DNA from: JBBDWJ01 sp040902925 | GTDB lineage: Bacteria > Acidobacteriota > Terriglobia > Bryobacterales > UBA6623 | Direction of reading: 5' to 3' | Assembly (NCBI GenBank): GCA_040902925.1 | Contig: JBBDWJ010000362.1 | Coordinates: 1 to 10,779, forward strand | Length of the DNA stretch: 10,779 nucleotides | Shown here: one piece after another, positions 1 through 6,942 of the stretch | Numbering within the stretch: the first letter of the stretch is position 1 | How the letters are laid out: every line of letters starts with the position of its first letter | Position numbers and translations under genes: made by a program | The notes under the pieces: model-generated | Told to the model about the DNA's origin: nothing | The model's database searches: none | What the model saw: only the letters and a program-made list of their open reading frames with translations

Positions 1-223
1 AAAACCGCCACAAAAAAACAACCCAGATCGTCACCCACATCTATGTCGCGCACCCTTGACGGCCCCGGTTCATTTGGCGCCGCACGATACACTGTTGTCG
101 GGAAGAAAGGCTTGCCGGTGTGAATATATCGAGGTGGGTTCCAGAAAAAAACCGGCCGCGATATTTACGTCACCGCCCGGCGACTTACCGGCCACGACTT
201 GGCGGCAAACAAAAAGTGCCAAA

Positions 224-249
224 CGAACCCAATTTAAATTTTGGGTTCG
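224..249. repeat. Perfect 9-bp inverted repeat with AT-rich loop
   Basis: CGAACCCAA (224-232) and TTGGGTTCG (241-249) flank the eight-base loop TTTAAATT. In the minus direction the stem is followed by TTTGGCACTTTTTG, so it could act as a weak terminator for the gene cluster ending at 479; it may equally be a dispersed palindromic repeat. Confidence 0.45.
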
Positions 250-401
250 AATAGCCTCATCTTATAGAAAGAAAGTTAGATAGCTGCCAATTAGAGGGGG
301 AACAAAAGGCAAAACAACCTCGGGAGTATTCGCAAGCTCTTCGCCATCTGTACTCCAAACGTTCGCTCCGAGGGTAAGTGAATCAGGTGCTGCGGGCCAT
401 T

Positions 402-456
402 GGACAGGCAGGGTTTCCTGTCCTGGACCGGCAGGGTTTCCAGGCAGGATTGCCTG
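402..456. repeat. REP-like palindrome cluster downstream of DUF1552
   Basis: Two 17-base units with one mismatch, GGACAGGCAGGGTTTCC (402-418) and GGACCGGCAGGGTTTCC (425-441), lie 23 bases apart. GGACAGG (402-408) pairs with CCTGTCC (417-423) around eight bases, and CAGGCA (441-446) pairs with TGCCTG (451-456) around GGAT. The cluster begins about 22 bases past the DUF1552 stop, a typical position for REP elements. It could end or protect the DUF1592-DUF1552 message, although no T-run follows. Confidence 0.65.
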
Positions 457-478
457 TCCCACTCGGACTGATAAGCGG

Positions 479-1813
479 CTAAAGGCGTTCGAGGCGGGTC
501 TCGGCGTCGCCAAAGCTGTCGGCTTCGATTCCCATGCGGTCGAGAATCGACAAATACAAGCTGCACATCTTGCGGTTGTCGTCCCCGGCGCCGAGATAGT
601 TCAGCGTGCGGCCGGTTTGGATCGTGCCGTCGAGGCCGCCGGCGAGCACCAGCGGCAGCCGCGTGTTGTCGTGCAAGCGCCCGATCCACAGGTTCGACAG
701 ATACATCAGGCACGAGTGATCGAGGACGGTGCCTTCTCCCTCGGGCATGCTGTCGAGTTTTTGGGCCAGGTAAGCGAACTGGCTCAGGTGGAAACGAGCG
801 ATGCGCTCGTAGCCGTCGGACAAGTTGTCGTGAGACGCGGCATGGTGGCCGTCGCTCACTTCGAGGAACGGGTAGTACATCGCCGAGAGGTCGCGAGCGA
901 GCAGCAGTGACGCGACGCGCGTGCGGTCGGTCTGGAACGCCATCGCGATGATGTCGCACATCAGGCGGGCGTGGTCGCGCAGATCTTCGGGCAGGCCGTT
1001 CGCCGGGCGCTCCATGGTGAACAGCGGGCGATTTTTCAGCTTCGCGTCGTCCTCGGCCTTATCTTTGCTCTTGCGCATGCTCTCGACGCGCTTTTCCACT
1101 TCGCGCACGCTGGTCAAATATTCATCGAGCTTCGCCCGGTCGTTGGAGCTGATCGTTCCGCTGAGCGTCTCGGCGCGATCCTTCACGCGGTCGAGAACGC
1201 TGATGTTGCGGAGGCTGCTGCGATTCTCGAACAGGTTGTCGAACGCCAGCGACGGGTAGACTTCCACGGGCACGGGCGAATCAGGGCTCTGCCACGAGAT
1301 GTGCGAGCTGTAAGCCAGCGAATAGTTGGTCTCGTGATAGCCGGTCATCGGCTGCTCGCAAGACAGCACCAGGCTGGATTGCGGCGTCTCCTCGCCGGCA
1401 TGGTTTGCGATCAATTGATCGATCGAGACGCCCGAGCGAATCACGGCGCCTTTTTGAATCTGCGCTCCCGAGAGCAGGTTGCCGGTTTGCGCCGGGTGAA
1501 TGCCGTTCCCGATGGCGGCTTTGTTGAAAAGCCCGTCGATGACGTTGATCTTGTGCTTGATCGGCTCGAGCACCGAAAGGGTCTTGCTGAGCTGCATCTC
1601 AGCCCCGTTCCCTTCGGCGCTCCAGTGGTTTTCGTTGATGCCGTTGCCCATGAACATCACAGCAAAACGCTTCGGGAAGGCCGCCGGCGCGGTGCTGTTG
1701 GCCAGCGCCGGTATCGACTCGATCCACGGCAAGGCCATCGTCACGCCGGCGCCGCGAAGGATCGCGCGCCGCGAGATTCCACGCGCGGATCTGGGTTGCG
1801 TTGGCTGGGGCAT
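479..1813 (-). CDS. DUF1552 (HXXSHH family) Tat-exported protein
   Basis: The product has 444 residues from ATG 1813, a usual length for the family. The N-terminus carries a twin-arginine type signal, ISRRAILRGAG at 13-23, followed by a hydrophobic stretch ending near ALA (about 38). The DUF1552 body is recognisable by FMGNGINENHW, the IDGLFN and GIHPAQTGNLLSG segments, SIDQLIA, a conserved LVLSCEQPMTGYHE-type strand, LDEYLTSVREVEKRV, and the C-terminal HDNTRLPLVLAGGLDGT with NRKMCSLYLSILDRMG. The signature that names the Pfam family (HxxSHH) is present as HHAASHD at 323-329, so the last His is Asp here. It follows the DUF1592 gene by one base. These two families nearly always occur as a pair; function is unknown, presumed to act outside the cytoplasm together with the haem-bearing partner. 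Confidence 0.95.
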   Translation of the reverse strand: MPQPTQPRSARGISRRAILRGAGVTMALPWIESIPALANSTAPAAFPKRFAVMFMGNGINENHWSAEGNGAEMQLSKTLSVLEPIKHKINVIDGLFNKAAIGNGIHPAQTGNLLSGAQIQKGAVIRSGVSIDQLIANHAGEETPQSSLVLSCEQPMTGYHETNYSLAYSSHISWQSPDSPVPVEVYPSLAFDNLFENRSSLRNISVLDRVKDRAETLSGTISSNDRAKLDEYLTSVREVEKRVESMRKSKDKAEDDAKLKNRPLFTMERPANGLPEDLRDHARLMCDIIAMAFQTDRTRVASLLLARDLSAMYYPFLEVSDGHHAASHDNLSDGYERIARFHLSQFAYLAQKLDSMPEGEGTVLDHSCLMYLSNLWIGRLHDNTRLPLVLAGGLDGTIQTGRTLNYLGAGDDNRKMCSLYLSILDRMGIEADSFGDAETRLERL

Positions 1814-1814
1814 C

Positions 1815-4800
1815 CTACTCACCTCTGCTAGCTACGGAACGGTTCTCTTCGGCGGGACCGGAATCTCGCCGGTACAAAAACTGGGGGCTCGTTACGATTG
1901 TCTCAATCAGCGCCCCGAATTGGTAGTCGCTTTTTTTCAGATTCGCCTGCGCCTGCTCGATCACCGGCTCGTCCGACAGCAGCAGCGTGCGGCTAAGCGC
2001 GTAGGCCAGCATTTTGCGGCTGAGATTGTCGAGGTAATCGTCCTGGCGGCGCTCGCGGATATAAGCTTGAACGCCCGCCAGTCCTTCGCCCTTGCCGCCG
2101 CCGGGAAATTCCGCGATGGCGGCGATGTCGCGTCCGGCAAGGTCGGTCGAGCGCCGCTCGCCGACCGGCCCATAGCGTTCAAACGCCAGGCCGAAGGAGT
2201 CAAACCGCGCGTGGCACGAAGCGCACGCCGGGTTGGCGCGATGTTGAGCCAGCATCTCCGGCAGCGGCAGCTCGGACTTCGCCTCATCGGCCGGCAGCTC
2301 GGGAACCACCGGAGGAGGTGGCGGAATCGCCTCGCCCAGCACGCGGCGCACGATCCAGTAGCCGCGCTTTACGGGGCTCGTTCGCAGTCCCGGCGAGCTT
2401 TGCGTGAGAAACACCGACATCGGCAGCAGCCCGCCGCGGTTGTAACGGCTGGCGTTGTCGGCGCGAACCCAAACCGTTTCGTCGCCCTTGGTCTGCGGCA
2501 TGCCGTAATGCCTCGCCAGCACCGGATTGACGAACGTGTAGTCGCCGTAGATCAGATCGAGCACGGAGCGATTGTTCTGAGCCGCGTCTTCGATCACGCG
2601 GACCGGCTCCTCGAACATCGCCCGCCGCAGCGCGTCATCGAAGGCGGGGAATCTCTCGCGATCCACCGAGTTGTGCTGCTCGAAGCGGCGGAAGTCGAGC
2701 CAGTTGCCGGCGAACTCCGCCGCCATCCCGCGCACGCGCTCGTCTTTCAGCATGCGGCGCGTCTGGGTGGCCAGGACTTCGGGCTTGAGCAGCGAACCGT
2801 CGGCGGCGCGCGCCAGCAATTCGTCGTCCGGCATGCTCGACCACAGAAAATAGCTGAGGCGGCTGGCCAGCGCGTAAGGCGACAGCGCCTGCGCGGGCAC
2901 GGCGGGCTCCGCCTGGCCGGTGGCGGGCCACGCCGCCGCGCTCACCAGCGATACGGCGCCCTGGGAAGCCGCGCGTTGCGACCCTGTTGCGCGCGAGGCC
3001 GCGCCAAGCTGCGATACGAATCCGTCAACCAGATCGATGCGGTAGAGGAAGTCGGGCGACATCAACACGCTGACGATCGAATCGCGCATCGCTTCTTCGT
3101 GCGACAAGCCGGTTTCGCCGCGCAGCGACTTGTAGTAGGCCAGCAGATCATCGGCTTCCGCCTTGGCGAGCGGCCTGCGATAGGCGCGTGCGGCGAACTT
3201 GAGCAGCGCGTTCCAGTGCAGCGGCTCGGCGTCGGCGCGCATCTTCTCGTTGCGGCGCAAGGTGTTGTCGACCTTATGGAAATGATCGAGAATGGCTTCG
3301 GCGGCGAGCGGATCGTTCGATGCGTCGGCCCGCGCCTTGGCCAGATACTCGTCGCGCAGCGCAAAAATGACCTTCGTCGAGGTCACCGGCGCATCCTCGG
3401 GCCGCAGCGTGCCCGACTCGGCGCCCGTGCCGCGAACTGCGCCGCTGGCATTGTCATAGAACTGTACCCAGGTGCGAGCAGTGTAGTCCGCCGAGTAATC
3501 AAACTCGTCCCACAAGCGGTTCAGCCTTTGCTGCCCCTTCTCGTCAAGGATCAACTCCATCAGCGCCGTATCGTCGCGGAAATACCCCATCACGTTGTGA
3601 TAGCCCGCGCTCAGAAAACGGCCCTTATCGCTTGAATCGTCGGGGAAGAACCGGCCGCGCTCCGGAATATAAAACTCGTCGGGAAAGACGGCGGCAAATC
3701 GCCTGAAACTGTCTTCGTAGCGGGCGCGCTCAGCGGCCGGAACCACCAGATCGGCATCGCCGGCGCGAGCCCTGTCGATGAGCGCCGCCCAGCGGGCCGC
3801 GCCTTCGCGGTGCAGCCCCGGATATCGCGGAACCTCGGGCACGGCCGGGGGCGGGTCACTATCGTTGCGCAGCGACGCGGGGTCGAAATCGCGCCGGTGC
3901 GCCGCGAAATTAGCGAGCTTCCAATTGAGCAGCGGCTGCGACCCGCCGGGCAGGCCTTTCACGACCGGCGCCGCGAATTGCATGCCGGTGTTCTTGCGAA
4001 TCCTGACCACGAATTCGCGCATCTCCACACAGCGCTCGCGTAGCGCATCCGGCCGCTTCCCGGCGGGCGCCGGCAGCGCGCGCCACATGCCTTGCAGTTT
4101 GGCGATCGGCCCAGCCTCTTGTTTCGCCGCCTCCGGCGATTCCCCGAGGAGTTCCCAGACCAGCGGCAGATACTTCGCGCTCACCTTCGCCTCGGCGGCG
4201 ATGTCGACCAGCGTCGCGCCCGGCTTTCCCAGCGCCACGCGGTGCTTGAAGCGCCACGCTGCCGCAAAGTAATCGGCGACGTCGGTCGGCTGCCGCTTGT
4301 AGAATTCGATGATCCGCCCGATCGTATACTTCTCGCGATCGGTTTCCACCAGCATCGGGTGCGGAGCAAAATCAAAACCATCGGGCGTCAGCACCATGTT
4401 GTCGCTGACTTCCCGCGCCGCCTGCAAATATTTATTGAGCAGCGACGGCGACATCGTCAGCGACTCGCCCGAATTGTCGAATCCGGCAAGGTTCGCGGGG
4501 TCGACGGGAAACTCGCGAGTCGGGCGCATATCCACACCCGTGAGGTCGCGGATGGTGTAGTTGTATTCCGAGTTGCTCAGCCGCCGCGCCAGCACCGGGC
4601 CCGGGTCGCCCGCGTTGCGCTGCGCTTCATCCGCGCGCACCGCCTCGATCCAGTCGATCACCCTCTGCCGCGCCTCGTCCGGCGGCTGTGGCGCCCCCTT
4701 CGGCGGCATCTCGCCCGCCTTGAGCCGCCCAAGGATCAGCGCCCAATGGGGATGATCTTCGACCACCGTCTGGAATGTCGGGTAGACCGAGATATTGAAC

Positions 4801-4979
4801 TGCGACGCGGGCGTCTCACCGCCATGGCAGACGACGCAATACTGCTCGACAAACGGGCTCACCGTCTCGGTGAACTGCCGCTCCAGCACAGGGTTTGGAG
4901 GTTCAGCGGCAGGGATGGCCGGCAAGGCCACGATCCCGAGCGCGATACAAGCTGTGAAAGGGGTGAAACGGGGAAGCAT
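1815..4979 (-). CDS. Large secreted haem-motif protein with DUF1587/DUF1595/DUF1592/DUF1588/DUF1585 domains
   Basis: The product has 1054 residues from ATG 4979, with GGAG four bases upstream. A Sec signal covers about residues 1-25. A PSCyt1-like cytochrome segment carries CVVCHGG at 48-54. DUF1587 lies near 130-195 (RRLSNSEYNYTIRDLTG), DUF1595 near 590-660 (RAYRRPLAKAE, MSPDFLYR), DUF1592 near 695-830 (LASRLSYFLWSSMPDDELL, GNWLDFR), DUF1588 near 840-945 (RGGLLPMSVFLTQSSPGLRTSP, second haem motif CASCH at 919-923), and DUF1585 near 980-1045 (KMLAYALSRTLL, SPQFLYRR). This domain order is the standard one for the family, but a segment of about 390 residues between DUF1587 and DUF1595 makes it longer than the usual 750-850. 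An Ala/Ser-rich linker separates DUF1595 from DUF1592. No carbohydrate-binding domain is seen. It is followed after one base by the DUF1552 gene, its usual partner. The catalytic role is unknown; exported and redox-linked is the safe reading. Confidence 0.96.
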   Translation of the reverse strand: MLPRFTPFTACIALGIVALPAIPAAEPPNPVLERQFTETVSPFVEQYCVVCHGGETPASQFNISVYPTFQTVVEDHPHWALILGRLKAGEMPPKGAPQPPDEARQRVIDWIEAVRADEAQRNAGDPGPVLARRLSNSEYNYTIRDLTGVDMRPTREFPVDPANLAGFDNSGESLTMSPSLLNKYLQAAREVSDNMVLTPDGFDFAPHPMLVETDREKYTIGRIIEFYKRQPTDVADYFAAAWRFKHRVALGKPGATLVDIAAEAKVSAKYLPLVWELLGESPEAAKQEAGPIAKLQGMWRALPAPAGKRPDALRERCVEMREFVVRIRKNTGMQFAAPVVKGLPGGSQPLLNWKLANFAAHRRDFDPASLRNDSDPPPAVPEVPRYPGLHREGAARWAALIDRARAGDADLVVPAAERARYEDSFRRFAAVFPDEFYIPERGRFFPDDSSDKGRFLSAGYHNVMGYFRDDTALMELILDEKGQQRLNRLWDEFDYSADYTARTWVQFYDNASGAVRGTGAESGTLRPEDAPVTSTKVIFALRDEYLAKARADASNDPLAAEAILDHFHKVDNTLRRNEKMRADAEPLHWNALLKFAARAYRRPLAKAEADDLLAYYKSLRGETGLSHEEAMRDSIVSVLMSPDFLYRIDLVDGFVSQLGAASRATGSQRAASQGAVSLVSAAAWPATGQAEPAVPAQALSPYALASRLSYFLWSSMPDDELLARAADGSLLKPEVLATQTRRMLKDERVRGMAAEFAGNWLDFRRFEQHNSVDRERFPAFDDALRRAMFEEPVRVIEDAAQNNRSVLDLIYGDYTFVNPVLARHYGMPQTKGDETVWVRADNASRYNRGGLLPMSVFLTQSSPGLRTSPVKRGYWIVRRVLGEAIPPPPPVVPELPADEAKSELPLPEMLAQHRANPACASCHARFDSFGLAFERYGPVGERRSTDLAGRDIAAIAEFPGGGKGEGLAGVQAYIRERRQDDYLDNLSRKMLAYALSRTLLLSDEPVIEQAQANLKKSDYQFGALIETIVTSPQFLYRRDSGPAEENRSVASRGE
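1818..1826 (-). promoter_or_regulatory. Ribosome binding site of the DUF1552 gene, inside the end of the DUF1592 gene
   Basis: AGAGGTGAG on the minus strand lies within the last codons of the DUF1592 gene. AGAGG is eight bases upstream of the ATG at 1813, one base after the DUF1592 stop (TAG, 1817-1815). This supports the ATG over the overlapping GTG at 1822, which lacks a useful site, and points to translational coupling. Confidence 0.6.
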
Positions 4980-5022
4980 TACTCTCCAAGACCCAGCAGG
5001 CAGTTTGCGTTAATTATCGCTA

Positions 5023-5028
5023 ATTATA
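5023..5028 (-). promoter_or_regulatory. Candidate -10 box for the DUF1592-DUF1552 unit
   Basis: A perfect TATAAT on the minus strand (5028-5023) sits in a short AT-rich island, 44 bases before the DUF1592 start. Transcription would begin near 5016. No good -35 exists at 17 bases; the nearest is CGGACA at 19 bases. A weak -35 with a tandem repeat just upstream is compatible with activator control, but this is inference from motif matching. Confidence 0.4.
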
Positions 5029-5050
5029 ACGTCACCCCAGCCGCCCGTGT

Positions 5051-5126
5051 CCGATGGGTCAGTGCGAATAGTGCCGATGGGGACAGTCAGTGCCGATGGG
5101 GACAGTCAGTGCCGATGGGGACAGTC
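5051..5126. repeat. 19-bp tandem repeat, three perfect copies plus one deleted copy
   Basis: AGTGCCGATGGGGACAGTC is repeated without mismatch at 5070-5088, 5089-5107 and 5108-5126. A fourth degenerate copy, CCGATGGGTCAGTG at 5051-5064, equals the unit junction with GACAG deleted. The array lies 40-100 bases upstream of the candidate -10 box of the DUF1592 gene. The period is just under two helical turns, so copies would face nearly the same side of the DNA. It may be a variable-number repeat or an iterated regulator site; there are no spacers. Confidence 0.85.
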
Positions 5127-5179
5127 ACCCAACCGGCAACAGTCGCGTGAAGGGCAAGATCGCGGGTGGGGTGAATGTC

Positions 5180-5219
5180 CCCCTCCCACGATGGCGTGGG
5201 GACTGCCCCTCCCACGATG
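5180..5219. repeat. REP-like palindromic repeat downstream of the beta-propeller gene
   Basis: CCCCTCCCACGATG occurs at 5180-5193 and 5206-5219. CCCACG (5185-5190) and CGTGGG (5195-5200) form a perfect six-base stem with a four-base loop, and GGGG (5198-5201) can pair instead with CCCC (5206-5209). In the minus-strand transcript this is a strong GC hairpin 40-80 bases after the beta-propeller stop. There is no T-run, so it is not a classical intrinsic terminator, though it may stabilise or end the message. Confidence 0.55.
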
Positions 5220-5258
5220 CATGGAAACTTCCTTTCGCAGATGGGGGGCCTTCAGCAC

Positions 5259-6743
5259 CTACCGCGTGCTCAGCACCCCGGCCACAACACGCTTCGGCAC
5301 GCTGCCCACAGCAATACGGTCAACGACCGTCATCGTCTCGGTGTCGATCACGGCAGTCTCGTCATCCCCCGCGAGGGCGACGTAGAGAGTTTTGCCGTCG
5401 GGCATCATGGCCAGCCAGTCTGGATGGCTGCCGACGTCCACGATCTTCAGCAGTTCCCACTCGCAGCGCCGCCCCGGCTCCACCGGCCGTCCCGGGCGGC
5501 AAGGCTGCGGCACGGCGTAGGCATACACGGCGTGGTAATACTTACTCGTCGACCACAACACGCTCTGGTCCGGACTGAAAGCCAGCCCGTGCGCGGGAGA
5601 TCCTTGCAAGCCTTCCAGCTCCCGCTCGACGCCGGGCGCATCGGGAAACTCGATACGCCGAATCTCTTTGCGCGTCGCGAAATCGACCACCGCAAAGCCG
5701 TGAAACTCCGAGAGCTGCACGATGATCTCGCCCGTCGACCCTTCTCCATTCGTCGTCAGAGCCATCGGCCGGATGCCCGCGTCGAGTTTCAGCGTCCAGG
5801 AAAGCTCATCGCGCCCCAGATCGATGACGTTGATCGTGCTGGACTGAATGGACCCCGCGAACAGCAGCGAGCCTTCCGGCGAAACGTACACGTTATGGAT
5901 CGGGCCTTCGACCGGGATGGTCTTTACGTTGGTCAAAGACTCGGCGTCGATGACGTCGACCGCGCCGGGATCTTCCCGAATCCCCACATAGACTTTCGAG
6001 CCGTCCTTCGCGACGTCGACGTTGTTGGGGCGCCCGCTCAACGGAATCCGCTTGAAGACTTTGAGGGTCTTGGAGTCCACCACGTCGAGCGTCACGCGCG
6101 ATTCATTGGTGACGTAGATGCGTTTTCCGTCGGGAGCGATAGCAATGCCGTGCGGCACCTCGACATCTTCGATCAACCCGACGACCTGGTTCGTCGCCGG
6201 GTCAATGACGTGAACGTTGTCGCCGGCGGAATTCGTTTGCAGCACGCGAACAACGCCCGACGTTGGCGGAATGGCGAGCGCTCCGAGCTTCTGGCCGCGC
6301 ACCCACGCCGCCATGGTCTGCCACTCGGGGTCGGCCTGCGTCGCCCAATGCTTGCCGCCGCCGTGAAACGCGTCGCCGCCGCCCGCTTTCGCAAGCGGAT
6401 GCAGCAGCGCGCGGCTCTCGAGCGGCTTTCCGGGGATTACGAACAGCTTCCAGAATTCAAAGTTCTTGCGCGATTGCTCGTTATTCCAAGTCGTCGCGCC
6501 GGGCGAGAGTTCCTCCAGCGGCGGGCTGCGATGCGTGTGGCAAGCTATGCACCGCGCGTGCCCGATGCGCTTCTCGAGAAAGATGGGCTGTACGCGTTCC
6601 TTGAAGAACAGGAAGTCCAGCTCAGGCGCGTCCTCCGCGGTAGGGCCCGATTGCTGGGCCAACAGCCCCACGCCCGCCACATTGAGCAATAGGACCAGCT
6701 TGAGCAATAGGACCAGCCCGATGCGATGAAGAATGGAAGACAC
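5259..6743 (-). CDS. Secreted mono-haem cytochrome / YVTN-type beta-propeller protein
   Basis: The product has 494 residues from the GTG at 6743, chosen because AAGGAG sits seven bases upstream. Residues 1-29 form a Sec signal peptide with a very leucine-rich core, likely cleaved after LLA (29). A short cytochrome-like domain follows, with a CIACH haem motif at 65-69 and an H/W/M-containing end (WQTMAAWVRG, about residue 125-140). From about 145 to the end come repeated blades of the YVTN/NHL-like type, for example DNVHVIDPATNQVVG, DGKRIYVTNES, GSKVYVGIRE, GKTLYVALAGDDETAVID. Such propellers are secreted binding or scaffold domains and the haem suggests electron transfer; an enzymatic role is not visible. 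It has its own candidate promoter and lies between two DUF pairs, where it could serve as a shared redox or recognition partner (inference). An exact 18-bp duplication lies in the signal-peptide coding region. Family call secure, role uncertain. Confidence 0.93.
   Translation of the reverse strand: MSSILHRIGLVLLLKLVLLLNVAGVGLLAQQSGPTAEDAPELDFLFFKERVQPIFLEKRIGHARCIACHTHRSPPLEELSPGATTWNNEQSRKNFEFWKLFVIPGKPLESRALLHPLAKAGGGDAFHGGGKHWATQADPEWQTMAAWVRGQKLGALAIPPTSGVVRVLQTNSAGDNVHVIDPATNQVVGLIEDVEVPHGIAIAPDGKRIYVTNESRVTLDVVDSKTLKVFKRIPLSGRPNNVDVAKDGSKVYVGIREDPGAVDVIDAESLTNVKTIPVEGPIHNVYVSPEGSLLFAGSIQSSTINVIDLGRDELSWTLKLDAGIRPMALTTNGEGSTGEIIVQLSEFHGFAVVDFATRKEIRRIEFPDAPGVERELEGLQGSPAHGLAFSPDQSVLWSTSKYYHAVYAYAVPQPCRPGRPVEPGRRCEWELLKIVDVGSHPDWLAMMPDGKTLYVALAGDDETAVIDTETMTVVDRIAVGSVPKRVVAGVLSTR
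6682..6717. repeat. Exact 18-bp tandem duplication inside the signal-peptide coding region
   Basis: The unit TTGAGCAATAGGACCAGC occurs at 6682-6699 and again at 6700-6717 with no mismatch. Read on the minus strand it encodes LVLLLK then LVLLLN in the hydrophobic core of the beta-propeller signal peptide (residues 10-21). Being a multiple of three it keeps the frame and lengthens the core by six residues. Confidence 0.9.
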
Positions 6744-6750
6744 GGCAGCG

Positions 6751-6756
6751 CTCCTT
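6751..6756 (-). promoter_or_regulatory. Ribosome binding site that fixes the GTG start at 6743
   Basis: AAGGAG on the minus strand lies seven bases upstream of GTG at 6743-6741. The in-frame ATG at 6812 lies upstream of this site and upstream of the candidate promoter, and would put about 23 unconvincing residues before an otherwise standard signal peptide. The GTG is therefore the preferred start. Confidence 0.75.
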
Positions 6757-6764
6757 CGCAAGCT

Positions 6765-6792
6765 ATTGTATACCCCACGCAGGCCGGGGCAA
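6765..6792 (-). promoter_or_regulatory. Candidate sigma70-type promoter for the beta-propeller gene
   Basis: On the minus strand TTGCCC (6792-6787) and TACAAT (6770-6765) are separated by 16 bases, matching 4/6 and 5/6 of the -35 and -10 consensus. Transcription would start near 6758, giving a very short leader with the Shine-Dalgarno at its 5' end. It lies in the 199-bp gap after the DUF1501 gene and implies that the beta-propeller gene can be transcribed separately. Motif match only. Confidence 0.45.
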
Positions 6793-6942
6793 GCGGCAAC
6801 GGCTTCGCGCATCGGCGATCAACGCCGGAGATGCCGGCGGGCGGCGGCATGGGATTCAAGCGACAGCGAGCGGTGGAAACTCAGTACGCGGCGCGAGATG
6901 ATACAAGCCGCTGCGAATAAGGAAGACCGTGGCGAGGCGGCA

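Larger units (their letters stand above)
1..478. other. Non-coding stretch, no supported gene
   Basis: After the DUF1552 stop the remaining 478 bases are more AT-rich than the coding DNA and contain no open frame with a plausible start, ribosome site or recognisable product. They hold the palindrome cluster at 402-456 and the hairpin at 224-249. I see no tRNA, rRNA or recognisable regulatory RNA. Confidence 0.6.

Noticed and set aside
56..283. 75-codon plus-strand frame starting with TTG
   Set aside because: No ribosome site, no similarity I recognise, and its C-terminal KRTQF stretch is read from the palindrome at 224-249.
262..513. 83-codon minus-strand frame overlapping the DUF1552 end
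   Set aside because: It begins inside DUF1552 in another frame and its central GQAILPGNPAG stretch is a translation of the palindromic repeats.
1500..3635. 711-codon open frame on the plus strand
   Set aside because: It lies antisense to the DUF1592 and DUF1552 genes. Its Arg/Ala/Val-rich composition and lack of any recognisable motif are what high GC third positions produce opposite a real gene.
5051..5126. CRISPR-like array
   Set aside because: The 19-bp copies are directly adjacent with no spacers and there are no cas genes.
4092..6692. Long plus-strand frames 4092-5150 and 5175-6692
   Set aside because: Mirror images of the DUF1592 and beta-propeller genes. Both run through intergenic repeats and show no motif.
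6744..6812. Upstream ATG (6812) as the beta-propeller start
   Set aside because: It would place the promoter and the strong AAGGAG inside the coding region and add residues that spoil the signal peptide; GTG 6743 fits better.
6831..6850. ATGCCG/CGGCAT hairpin after DUF1501 as an intrinsic terminator
   Set aside because: Six-base stem with an eight-base loop, no T-run, about 95 bases past the stop; common by chance in GC-rich DNA.
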